This document shows positions 24,189 through 32,370 of a DNA stretch of 64,000 nucleotides, piece by piece; within the stretch, counting starts at the first letter, position 1, and the number at the start of each line of letters is the position of its first letter. The DNA is from Mycolicibacterium stellerae (GTDB lineage: Bacteria; Actinomycetota; Actinomycetes; Mycobacteriales; Mycobacteriaceae). The notes under the pieces were generated by a model. The model was not told the origin of the DNA. It did not search any database and saw only the letters and a program-made list of their open reading frames with translations. A program made the translations under genes and the position numbers. Where the stretch lies: positions 1 through 64,000 of the forward strand of contig NZ_RARC01000010.1 in NCBI RefSeq assembly GCF_003719305.1. The letters run 5' to 3'.

Positions 24189-25220
24189 GTGAAGCTCGGT
24201 TTGCAACTGGGATATTGGGGTGCACAGCCGCCAACGAACGCACCTGAGCTGGTCGCCGTGGCCGAGGAGGCCGGCTTCGACACCGTGTTCACCGCCGAGG
24301 CGTGGGGCAGCGACGCGTTCACACCGCTGGCCTGGTGGGGTTCGGCGACCAGCCGGCTGCGCCTTGGCACCTCGGTGGTGCAGCTGTCTGCACGCACCCC
24401 GACCGCGTGCGCGATGGCGTCGCTGACCCTGGATCACCTGTCCGGCGGTCGGCACATCCTGGGGCTCGGGGTATCGGGGCCGCAGGTGGTGGAGGGCTGG
24501 TACGGGGCGAAATTCCCCAAACCGCTGGCGCGCACCCGCGAGTACATCGACATTTTGCGGCAGGTCTGGGCACGTGAGGCGCCCGTGCACAGCGACGGGC
24601 CGCACTACCCGCTGCCGCTGACCGGCGACGGCACCACCGGGCTCGGCAAGAACCTCAAGCCGATCACCCATCCGCTGCGTGCCGACATCCCCGTGATGCT
24701 GGGCGCGGAGGGCCCGAAGAACGTCGCGCTGGCGGCCGAGATCTGCGATGGCTGGCTGCCGATCTTCTACTCGCCCCGCATCGCGGGCATGTACAACGAG
24801 TGGCTCGACGAGGGATTCGCCCGGCCGGGTGCGCGTCGCAGCCGTGAAGACTTCGAGATCTGCGCGACGGCGCAGGTGGTCGTCACCGATGATCGTGCCG
24901 AGATCATGGAGTTGATGAAGCCGCACCTGGCGCTCTACATGGGTGGGATGGGCGCCGAGGACACCAACTTCCACGCCGACGTGTACCGCAGGATGGGCTA
25001 CGCCGAGGTCGTCGACGACGTGACCAAGCTCTTCCGGACCGACCGCAAGGACGAGGCCGCCAAGATCATTCCCGACGAGCTCGTCGACGACTCCGCGATC
25101 GTCGGCGACCTCGCCTACGTCGAGGAGCAGATCAAGGCATGGGAGGCCGCGGGCGTCACGATGATGGTGGTCGGGGCCCGCTCGCCAGAGCAGATCCGCG
25201 ACCTCGCGGCGCTGGTCTAG
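24189..25220 (+). CDS. F420-dependent-type oxidoreductase (Rv3520c-like)
   Basis: A 343-residue luciferase-like monooxygenase-fold protein: KLGLQLGYWG, EEAGFDTVFTAEAWGSDAFTPLAW, LRLGTSVVQLSARTP, LGLGVSGPQVVEGWYG, IPVMLGAEGPKNVALAAEICDGWLP. It matches Rv3520c, predicted to use coenzyme F420 on a sterol-derived substrate. A GGAAGG site precedes the GTG. It overlaps the convergent acetoacetate-decarboxylase-like gene by 4 bases. Reaction not established. Confidence 0.9.
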   Translation: MKLGLQLGYWGAQPPTNAPELVAVAEEAGFDTVFTAEAWGSDAFTPLAWWGSATSRLRLGTSVVQLSARTPTACAMASLTLDHLSGGRHILGLGVSGPQVVEGWYGAKFPKPLARTREYIDILRQVWAREAPVHSDGPHYPLPLTGDGTTGLGKNLKPITHPLRADIPVMLGAEGPKNVALAAEICDGWLPIFYSPRIAGMYNEWLDEGFARPGARRSREDFEICATAQVVVTDDRAEIMELMKPHLALYMGGMGAEDTNFHADVYRRMGYAEVVDDVTKLFRTDRKDEAAKIIPDELVDDSAIVGDLAYVEEQIKAWEAAGVTMMVVGARSPEQIRDLAALV

Positions 25221-25933
25221 GCGATCTCCCTGGCGTCGCCGAAGGTCATGTCGGCGTTGGCGATCGACATGCAGGCGAACGCCTTCTTGGGCAGCCCGAG
25301 CGACGCGAGTTCCTTCGCGATCGGGTGATCGCCCAGCCTGATGGCGGCTCCTCCGATGCGGGCGTGCATGCCGGAGGTGACCTGCTCGGCTTCGGTTTCG
25401 CGGGTCGTGCCGTCGAGGTTGGTGTAGGTGAGCAGCGATTGCGGACGCGACGGCATCGGCACCGGCAGCCCGCGTCCGATCGCCATCTCGACGACGCGAG
25501 AACCGTCGGCGTCGACATCGAAGGAGAACGGGTTGCCGTCCCGAACGGTGAAGTCCGCCATGATCTTCGGATAGCCCCAGATCTGCCTGCCCGCCTCCAG
25601 CGTGAATGCCCCGTCGACAGCCATCCGGTGCACGAAGGTTCCTGCCGCGCCAAACCCTCGCAGCCCGCGCACGTCCGATGCCGGCGGCTGCACCATCACG
25701 CAGAACGAGAACTCGTTGTACTGGCCCAGGTCACAATCGACGAACCGGGTCAGAAGAAGGTTGACCACGGCACGACCCGGCCGAAGCTCGAAGGCTCGCA
25801 GCCCGCTGTAGTCGATGAGACGCTGCGCGGCATCGGCGTCGACGGTGAACATCGCGCTGTGCACATCGGCTTTGCGGACCCTGATCGGCATCGTGAGCAC
25901 GGTGCCTGCGATGGTGTGCTGGGACTCGGACAT
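25217..25933 (-). CDS. Acetoacetate decarboxylase-family protein (Rv3519-like)
   Basis: A 238-residue protein of the ADC-like beta-barrel fold. The GRQIWGYPKIMADF segment corresponds to the region with the Schiff-base lysine of acetoacetate decarboxylase, and FCVMVQPPASDVRG and VNLLLTRFVDCDLG are further core strands. Many family members are not decarboxylases but aldolase- or dehydratase-like. It corresponds to Rv3519 and sits among cholesterol genes, so a role on a steroid keto-acid is likely. No KstR box lies directly upstream. Confidence 0.82.
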   Translation of the reverse strand: MSESQHTIAGTVLTMPIRVRKADVHSAMFTVDADAAQRLIDYSGLRAFELRPGRAVVNLLLTRFVDCDLGQYNEFSFCVMVQPPASDVRGLRGFGAAGTFVHRMAVDGAFTLEAGRQIWGYPKIMADFTVRDGNPFSFDVDADGSRVVEMAIGRGLPVPMPSRPQSLLTYTNLDGTTRETEAEQVTSGMHARIGGAAIRLGDHPIAKELASLGLPKKAFACMSIANADMTFGDAREIA

Positions 25934-25951
25934 GCCGTCACTGTAGACCGG

Positions 25952-26467
25952 CTACTGCGGCAGTTGGGCGCCGATCTTGCGGGCCAGGTCGACGGCCGCG
26001 TTGTCGGCGTCCTGGCCCATCAGTGCGAGAACTGCGACCTGCACCGTGTTCGAGCGACCACCGGCAGGGAATTCGACCATGCCGCTGGCGAGGAAGCGCA
26101 TGCCGTCCGGGCCGGGTGTGCCGACCTCGGGGAAGCCAGGCTCGGGTGGTGGAAGCGTTCCGTTGATCGCGGTGCCGGGATTGCCGATCTCCACGGTGAC
26201 CGACTCGTAGGTGTCCCGGTTCTCCCAGGTGCAGGCGGGCGCATCGGTGCTCCCGCCGATGGACCTGCCGTCGGCCGGCTTACCGAGCAGCTTGGCGATG
26301 TCGTCGCTGCTGAGCAGCTTGCACGCGTCGATGGGTGAGCCAGGGGCGGGTGGCGTGCTCGACTGCGACGACGCATCGGAGGCTTGCGGTTTGTCGGCGC
26401 CGCATGCGACGAGGGCGACGCCGGCCGCGAGCGCGGCGACGGCGAAGGTAGCTCTGCTGGCGGCCAT
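25952..26467 (-). CDS. DUF3558 lipoprotein
   Basis: A 171-residue envelope lipoprotein. The signal peptide (ATFAVAALAAGVA) ends in the lipobox LVAC with the modified Cys at about residue 22. A Ser/Pro-rich spacer leads to the DUF3558 domain starting PIDACKLLSSDDIAKLLG, with CTWENRDTYESVTVEI. Family function unknown; members are common lipoproteins of actinobacteria. Divergent from cyp142 across 73 bases. Confidence 0.85.
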   Translation of the reverse strand: MAASRATFAVAALAAGVALVACGADKPQASDASSQSSTPPAPGSPIDACKLLSSDDIAKLLGKPADGRSIGGSTDAPACTWENRDTYESVTVEIGNPGTAINGTLPPPEPGFPEVGTPGPDGMRFLASGMVEFPAGGRSNTVQVAVLALMGQDADNAAVDLARKIGAQLPQ

Positions 26468-26540
26468 GCGGAATCACGGTAATGCAGATGGCCCGGTTGA
26501 CGGGTCGTCTAGATTCCCTTATCAACCGATGGAGGCAGGC

Positions 26541-27761
26541 ATGACAGTTACCAGACCAGACGTTGACCTGACCGACGGCGACTTCTACGCGGGCGACTCC
26601 CGGTCCGTCTACAAGTGGATGCGCGAAAACGAGCCGGTGTTCCGGGATCGCAACGGGCTCGCCGCCGCCGCCACGTACGCGGCCGTGATCGAGGCAGAAC
26701 GCAATCCCGAGCTGTTCTCCAACGCCGGCGGCATCAGGCCCGACCAACCGGGCGTCGAGATGATGATCGAGATGGACGACCCGCAGCACCTGCTTCGGCG
26801 CAAGCTGGTCAACTCCGGTTTCACCCGTAAGCGCGTGAAAGACCTTGAGGGATCCATCATTTCCTTGTGTGACACGTTGATCGATGCGGTGTGCGAACGC
26901 GGGGAGTGTGACTTCGTCTGGGACATCGCCGCCCCGCTGCCGATGGCGGTCATCGGCGACATGCTCGGCGTGCGTCCCGAAGAGCGCGAGATGTTCCTGC
27001 GCTGGTCCGACGACCTGGTCGGCGCGTTGAGCAGCACTGCGGATCCCGAGAAGATGCAGGTCACGATGGACGCGTTCGCGGCGTACACCGAATACATGAT
27101 GGGCATGATCGCCGCGCGCAAAGCCGAGCCGACCGACGATCTGGTCAGCGTCCTGGTGCACGCCGAGGTCGAAGGGGAGAAGCTCGAAGACCACCAGATC
27201 GTCACCGAGGTGCTGCTGCTGCTGATCGGCGGTGACGAAACCACCCGTCACACGCTGTCGGGTGGCACCCGACAGCTATTGCGTCACCCCGATCAGCACC
27301 AGCGCCTGACCAACGACCTGGACCTGCTGGCCAACGCGATCGAAGAGATGCTGCGCTGGACCGCCCCTGTGAAGAACATGGCCCGCACGGTCACCGCCGA
27401 CACCGAGTTCCACGGCACCCGACTCAAGAAGGGCGAGAAGATGATCCTGCTCTTCGAGTCCGCCAACTTCGACGAGAAGGTGTTCGACGAGCCCGAGCGC
27501 TTCGACATAACCCGCTACCCGAATAACCATCTTGCATTCGGCTTCGGCACCCATTTCTGCTTGGGCAATCAGCTGGCCCGCCTTGAGCTTTCGCTGATGC
27601 AGGAACGGCTGCTGAAGCGGTTGCCGGACATGCGGCTGGCCAACGACGACGAATTGCCGCTTCGCCCAGCCAACTTCGTCAGCGGACTTGAGCGCATGCC
27701 GGTGACGTTCACGCCAACCAGGCCACACAATGACGCAGGCCAACACGGAGACCCTCGGTAG
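26541..27761 (+). CDS. cyp142: Cytochrome P450 CYP142, sterol C26/C27 oxidase
   Basis: A 406-residue P450 matching Rv3518c. The haem-ligand loop is FGFGTHFCLGNQLA near residue 340, the ExxR pair is in IEEMLRWTAP, and the I-helix oxygen motif is LIGGDETTRHT. CYP142 oxidises the terminal methyl of cholesterol or cholestenone to the acid, backing up CYP125. The open frame is longer, but the ATG at 26541 is preferred because GGAGG lies 6-10 bases upstream and it matches the family N-terminus; ATG at 26529 is the alternative. A TAGATT -10-like box is at 26510-26515. No KstR box is seen directly upstream. Confidence 0.95.
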   Translation: MTVTRPDVDLTDGDFYAGDSRSVYKWMRENEPVFRDRNGLAAAATYAAVIEAERNPELFSNAGGIRPDQPGVEMMIEMDDPQHLLRRKLVNSGFTRKRVKDLEGSIISLCDTLIDAVCERGECDFVWDIAAPLPMAVIGDMLGVRPEEREMFLRWSDDLVGALSSTADPEKMQVTMDAFAAYTEYMMGMIAARKAEPTDDLVSVLVHAEVEGEKLEDHQIVTEVLLLLIGGDETTRHTLSGGTRQLLRHPDQHQRLTNDLDLLANAIEEMLRWTAPVKNMARTVTADTEFHGTRLKKGEKMILLFESANFDEKVFDEPERFDITRYPNNHLAFGFGTHFCLGNQLARLELSLMQERLLKRLPDMRLANDDELPLRPANFVSGLERMPVTFTPTRPHNDAGQHGDPR

Positions 27762-27782
27762 CCGAGCGATCCGTTCGCCGGC

Positions 27783-29753
27783 CTACACCGCGGTGCCGCG
27801 GGAGCGGCGCCACCAAAGCGCTGCACCCAACCCGAGCGCGGCCAGCACGACGCATCCTGCACCGATTGCCAGCAAGGTTGGCCGGTTGGTCGCGTGTTCG
27901 GCTGAGGGCGAAGGGATGTCGGCGGGTGCGATCGACAGGTTGGTCACGGTGCCCTCAGGGCCGGCGGCAAGAACATCGCCGTCGAGGCTGGACCAGCCCT
28001 CTGGCAACTGATCGATGAAACCGAAGAGCGGCTCGACGAGCGACCACGCTCCGCTGGTCGTGACGAGGACGACCGTGCGGTTGCGAGGCTGGTCGGCGAA
28101 TACCTGGATCGATCCCAAACCGCTGTTGATGTCGGCGCGTAGTTCCTTGCCAAGGTCGACCCGGACGTCGGAGCTTTCCCCGCCAATCGGCGGGCGCATC
28201 GCCGTCGGCCCGAGGGTCGTGGCGTTCGCCACGATCACCGCGCCGGTGCCGCTGTCGGCCGCGGCCTTGACGTCGACGACGCGCGGCATCAACGCTGTAT
28301 CGGTCAGTCGCGCGATGTCCGCCACCACCCGGGTCGCATAGTCGAGTTGGTTGGGGTTGGTCCCGTCGAGCGCGACGAGGAACTGCGGGCTGAACTCGGA
28401 CGGCGCCGCGCTGAACCCCCCAAGGGGCCGGCCACCGCGTCCCATCGTCAACGTCGACCGAGGGTCGAGCTGGAAAGTCAACGGCGCAATTGTCGGGCTG
28501 CACAACTGGCGCGGGCTGAACGTCAGGTCGAACTCGAAATTTATTCTCTGCTTCAGCAATTCGGTGGGTACGTCGAACACGGCATCGACGTGGCCACTGT
28601 CGTTCAGCGGGGACGTGTACACGGCCTGGCCGTTCACACTGACCGTGACGCTGGCGGAGTCCAGGGACGCGACCGGCGTATGGGTGGCGAGAAGATGCGC
28701 TTGCAGGTGGTCGACGCGCCCGGCCCCCAACGCGGATCGGTCGACTCCCACCGTCAGATTGGACGTCCGCAACACCAGGCTTTTGCCATCGAGATTCAGT
28801 TGGCCGAAGCTCAGCTCGTCCGAGGGGGAGTCACGGTCCGCGCCTGCCGTGTCGACACGTGCGTTCGGGACCTGCGCCAAGGACTGGAGTCGGTTGACCA
28901 CAAGGGACGCCTGATCGCTGAGTTGGTCGCCGCGTCCGGTCAACGCGAGGTAGACATCGGCCTTGCCCGGCTTGACGACATTGAGTCCAGCGTCACCGCT
29001 GTCGACCACGATGGCGCGGGTGAGTTGAGGCGCAGGCGGGGGCGTGGCACCGCGCGGCTGATTGACGACCGTGATCGCCGTCGGTTGCGGCCGGTACATG
29101 CGCGCGACGGCCGATGCCAGCGTGAGTACCGCCTGCTGTTCGGCGCCGTTGGCGTCGACAGGTGCGTAAATCGTGAGCCGCTGCAGGACAGGAGGAAAGA
29201 AAGCCGCAATCGTCGTTGGCGCGGGTTCGTCTCCGGCGAACACCACGGAGAGATCGCTGATGTCCAGCCGCTCGCCGAGGCCGCACCGTTGCTCCGGGGG
29301 GAGCCCGGCTTCGCGCACTGTGAAGGACAGTCCGACGGCTGATGCGCTCACCTGTGCCGCTGAGATGTCTACGTCGAAAGGCACCACGGCTTGGTCCGGC
29401 GCCACAGCAGGCAGCTCCACCGTTGTCAGGAATCTGCCCCTGCCGTCGTTGATCTCCACGAAGCCGGCACCGAAGTCGACGGGGGCATGAATGAGTCCGC
29501 GCAGCCTTCTCGCGGTGAACCCGGTTGGCACCGGAACCGTGAAGTCCTGATTGGCGTTGGCGCCCACCAACGTGATCGCCTCGGGCAGCCCCAGCGTCGG
29601 CCATGGCAAGGTCACCTCCGCGCCTGCCGCGGGGTCGGAGTTCAGCGGGTCGGCGTAGGCCGCGCCCGGTGCAGTCGCCAACATCGCCGATATCAACAGG
29701 CAGACGGTTGTGGTGACGGTTCGCCGGATCGTGCAACGCCTCACAAGAGACAC
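27783..29753 (-). CDS. BcsB-like envelope protein of a polysaccharide export system
   Basis: A 656-residue exported and membrane-anchored protein. The signal peptide (start VSLVRRCTIRR, cleavage near AAYADP) is followed by repeated jelly-roll/ferredoxin-like units (VSASAVGLSFTVREAGLPPEQRCG, VTVSVNGQAVYTSPLNDSGH, FDLTFSPRQLCSPTIAP), and a C-terminal membrane helix (LLAIGAGCVVLAALGLGAALWW) ends in a basic tail. This is the layout of BcsB, the subunit that guides cellulose at the outer face of its synthase. No BcsA glycosyltransferase is present here. The GTG at 29753 has GGGAG upstream. Divergent from the Wzz-like gene, so it likely serves the same polymer. Confidence 0.75.
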   Translation of the reverse strand: MSLVRRCTIRRTVTTTVCLLISAMLATAPGAAYADPLNSDPAAGAEVTLPWPTLGLPEAITLVGANANQDFTVPVPTGFTARRLRGLIHAPVDFGAGFVEINDGRGRFLTTVELPAVAPDQAVVPFDVDISAAQVSASAVGLSFTVREAGLPPEQRCGLGERLDISDLSVVFAGDEPAPTTIAAFFPPVLQRLTIYAPVDANGAEQQAVLTLASAVARMYRPQPTAITVVNQPRGATPPPAPQLTRAIVVDSGDAGLNVVKPGKADVYLALTGRGDQLSDQASLVVNRLQSLAQVPNARVDTAGADRDSPSDELSFGQLNLDGKSLVLRTSNLTVGVDRSALGAGRVDHLQAHLLATHTPVASLDSASVTVSVNGQAVYTSPLNDSGHVDAVFDVPTELLKQRINFEFDLTFSPRQLCSPTIAPLTFQLDPRSTLTMGRGGRPLGGFSAAPSEFSPQFLVALDGTNPNQLDYATRVVADIARLTDTALMPRVVDVKAAADSGTGAVIVANATTLGPTAMRPPIGGESSDVRVDLGKELRADINSGLGSIQVFADQPRNRTVVLVTTSGAWSLVEPLFGFIDQLPEGWSSLDGDVLAAGPEGTVTNLSIAPADIPSPSAEHATNRPTLLAIGAGCVVLAALGLGAALWWRRSRGTAV

Positions 29754-29911
29754 CGTCGCTCCCGCCCCGAATGAGCGCGCCCGAATGACATCCTGACGTC
29801 GCCCCCCTACTGGCAAACCCTACGCGTAAACCGCGCGGTGCCGCCACGGGTCTAGGCGATTGCGGGCGCGCCGCTTGGAGGCCATGCCGGCGCTGCACAC
29901 CGAAAATCGAG

Positions 29912-29928
29912 CGTTTGCGCGGCAAACG
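29912..29928. promoter_or_regulatory. Operator-like inverted repeat upstream of the Wzz-like gene
   Basis: CGTTTGC (29912-29918) and GCAAACG (29922-29928) form a perfect 7-bp inverted repeat with 3 bases between. It ends 12 bases before a TACTGT -10-like hexamer at 29941-29946, so it covers the -35 zone of the predicted promoter of the wzz-like gene. No regulator can be named. Confidence 0.35.
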
Positions 29929-29980
29929 GCCCGGCGAGTCTACTGTTGACCTCAAAAGGTCAGGACGGAGCGCCGCAGAG

Positions 29981-31252
29981 TTGTCTGCCAACGTGTCGAG
30001 GGTGTCCGCGCCCGCGATTGCCCTGATCTCGTCGCTCGAGAATCGCTTCGTGATGACGAAGCTGCTCATCGGCGCTGTCATCGGGCTCTGTGCGGGCGCG
30101 CTCATCGGCGGGTTGGCATTCGCAGCGTTGGCCACCGACACCACCGCGACAGCTTTTCTGCGGCTCCAAGATCCGGCCGATCTCACCGCACTCGCTGCAG
30201 GGGCGAGTCAGATCACCCCCGACAACCAGGACAACACAGCCAAATTCGTCGCTGGGGAAATCGCCCTCATGTCCGGCGAGGGATTCGCTGCGGCCGTGGC
30301 CGGGAAGTTGGCCATGGACGAGCCGGCGAAACTCAACGTTGCGCAGGCAGGCGAGTCGTCGGTGGTGACCATCAGCGCCAGCGGTGAATCCGACGAGGCC
30401 ATCAGAACGGTGCAGACCGCCATCGACCTCTACGGGCAAGAGCTTGCGCAGCGCGTCGACGCACAGTTGCGGACGATCCTGCCCACGTTGTCCGAGTGGC
30501 AGCAGCGCGACGCGGCGGACCCAACGCGGATGCAGGAACTCCAGCGAGCGCGCGAGAGCGTCGAGCTCCAAGCGGCCGCGGCAGGCGCGTTGAGCGTCGT
30601 GCAGCCGCCCACTCCGAACCATCCGAGTTCCCACCAGTGGGTCATCGGGGTCTTTCTCGGCGCGCTGGTGGGCGGTTCGGGCGTAGCGGCGGTCCTGCTG
30701 GCTCGACGCAGGCGCTCGGGCCGCGGGTCGTTGGCGAAAATCATGGCCGAAAATGTCGACGGTGTCCTGCTGCCCGTCGTTGACCTCGACATACCTGCCC
30801 GCGACGCCTGGGCAGACGATCAGAACCGGCTCGCAACAACCCTCTATGCGCAATGTCCGTCCGCCGGGCCGACTCGCGTGATCCTCGTCATCGGCGCCTC
30901 GTCGTCATCGGGAAGCGCCGTGGTGGCATCGCTGCTGGAGACCGCGGCGGCGCAAAGTCAGCCGGGGGCGGCCGCGGCGACCCCGGCGGGACAACATTGC
31001 TTGCCGACCTCGGCCGAACCGCCCACGACACGAGTCGTCGCGGGCGGAGCCGTCGGCGACTCGGTGCTGACCCCCGACGTGATCGGCACCGCCACCGACA
31101 TCGTGCTCGTCGCCCGACTCGAAGCCGACACCGTCGCAGAGGCGTTGGCGCTGTGTTCGGCGGCCACATCCCGTACTGCCCCGGTGGTCGCGGTGTTCAC
31201 GTATCGCCGCGGTCGGGGCGTGAGATTCAGAAAGGTTCGGGGTCCGCGGTGA
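29981..31252 (+). CDS. Wzz-like polysaccharide co-polymerase with degenerate ATPase domain
   Basis: About 423 residues. Two membrane helices (KLLIGAVIGLCAGALIGG near residue 30 and WVIGVFLGALVGGSGVAAVLL near residue 225) flank an extracytoplasmic region with a coiled-coil-like part (ELQRARESVELQAAAAG), the topology of chain-length regulators. The cytoplasmic C-terminal domain resembles a BY-kinase, but its nucleotide loop reads IGASSSSGSAVV with no Walker A lysine, so it is probably inactive. Start uncertain: TTG 29981, GTG 29993 and ATG 30053 are possible. It overlaps the next GT gene as GTGA. Probably sets polymer length. Confidence 0.72.
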   Translation: MSANVSRVSAPAIALISSLENRFVMTKLLIGAVIGLCAGALIGGLAFAALATDTTATAFLRLQDPADLTALAAGASQITPDNQDNTAKFVAGEIALMSGEGFAAAVAGKLAMDEPAKLNVAQAGESSVVTISASGESDEAIRTVQTAIDLYGQELAQRVDAQLRTILPTLSEWQQRDAADPTRMQELQRARESVELQAAAAGALSVVQPPTPNHPSSHQWVIGVFLGALVGGSGVAAVLLARRRRSGRGSLAKIMAENVDGVLLPVVDLDIPARDAWADDQNRLATTLYAQCPSAGPTRVILVIGASSSSGSAVVASLLETAAAQSQPGAAAATPAGQHCLPTSAEPPTTRVVAGGAVGDSVLTPDVIGTATDIVLVARLEADTVAEALALCSAATSRTAPVVAVFTYRRGRGVRFRKVRGPR

Positions 31253-32370
31253 GGGTCGCGATCGTGCACGAGCGACTGACCGAGGTCGCGGGTTCTGAGC
31301 ACGTCGTTGCCGAGCTCTCCCGGGAGTGGCCGGACGCGCCGATCAGTATTCCCATCGTCGACCCACGCGTCAGCGCGTCGTTCGCCGGGCGTGTGCAAAC
31401 CGGTCCGCTGTCGTCGGCCTACCGCACGGTCGGCTACCGCAGCTACGCACCGTTGCTTCCGCTTGTGCCGGCCTGGTTGAGACGCCGGGACTTCGGATCG
31501 GCGGATGCCGTGATCATCAGCCATCACGCCTTCGCCGCGGCCGCCGTCCACGCCGCGACACCCGTACCCACGATCGTCTACGTGCATTCACCGGCCAGAT
31601 GGGCCTGGGACGAGAAAATGCGAATCGAAGAGGCAACGTCGTGGCCCGGTCGCCTCGCACTCGATGCGCTGTCGCGGGTGGCGATCAAGACGGAGCTGGC
31701 CGCTGCCCAGGAGATCACGTCCATCGTCGCCAACAGCACCGCGGTGGCGCAGCGAATCAGGCGCCATTGGAATCGCGAGTCACAGATCGTCCACCCCCCG
31801 GTGAACATCGACTTCTACACCCCGGAGGTATCCGAGGCGCCGCGCGGTGACTACTTCCTCCTCGCGGGACGGTTGGTGTCCTACAAGCGCCCCGATATCG
31901 CCATCAGAGCGGCCGTCGAGTCCGGTGTGAAACTGGTGGTCGCGGGTGACGGCCGAGACGCCGCCAAATGCAAAAAGCTGGCTGCGGGCGGTGACATCAC
32001 CTTCGTCGGTCGGGTGTCGAATGAGGAGTTCCGCAGCCTGTACCGGCGGGCGAAGGCGATGGTGATGCCGGGCGAGGAAGACTTCGGCATCACACCTGTC
32101 GAGGCGATGGCATGTGGCACACCGGTGATCGCGCTCGGGGTCGGCGGCGCTCTCGACAGTGTCGTCGAGGGCCTCACCGGATCGTTCGTCGCCGGAGCCA
32201 GCGACGCCGAGGTGGTGGGTGACCTCGCGCAGAAGTTCGTCTCCTTCGACGGCCGCCAGTTCGATCCCGTCAAGATCCGGTTGCACGCAGAACAGTTCTC
32301 GCCCGACGTCTTCCGCCGCAAGATGGCCGAGGTCGTAGCGCAAGCGGTCGCGAGCCGCCGAAATGATTGA
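31249..32370 (+). CDS. GT4-family glycosyltransferase
   Basis: A 373-residue GT-B enzyme. The N-terminal domain begins VRVAIVHERLTEVAGSEHV and the C-terminal nucleotide-sugar site has LLAGRLVSYKRPDIA, VVAGDGRD, GEEDFGITPVEAMACGTPVIAL. It should add a sugar (often mannose or a related hexose in this family) to a lipid-linked repeat unit in the cytoplasm. The GTG at 31249 overlaps the previous stop as GTGA; the longer upstream frame lies in the wzz-like gene. Close paralogue of the partial gene at 1-752. Confidence 0.9.
   Translation: MRVAIVHERLTEVAGSEHVVAELSREWPDAPISIPIVDPRVSASFAGRVQTGPLSSAYRTVGYRSYAPLLPLVPAWLRRRDFGSADAVIISHHAFAAAAVHAATPVPTIVYVHSPARWAWDEKMRIEEATSWPGRLALDALSRVAIKTELAAAQEITSIVANSTAVAQRIRRHWNRESQIVHPPVNIDFYTPEVSEAPRGDYFLLAGRLVSYKRPDIAIRAAVESGVKLVVAGDGRDAAKCKKLAAGGDITFVGRVSNEEFRSLYRRAKAMVMPGEEDFGITPVEAMACGTPVIALGVGGALDSVVEGLTGSFVAGASDAEVVGDLAQKFVSFDGRQFDPVKIRLHAEQFSPDVFRRKMAEVVAQAVASRRND

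Noticed and set aside
26497-26515. TTGACG and TAGATT as a full -35/-10 promoter for cyp142
   Set aside because: The two hexamers are only 7 bases apart, too close for one promoter; only the TAGATT is kept as a weak -10 candidate.
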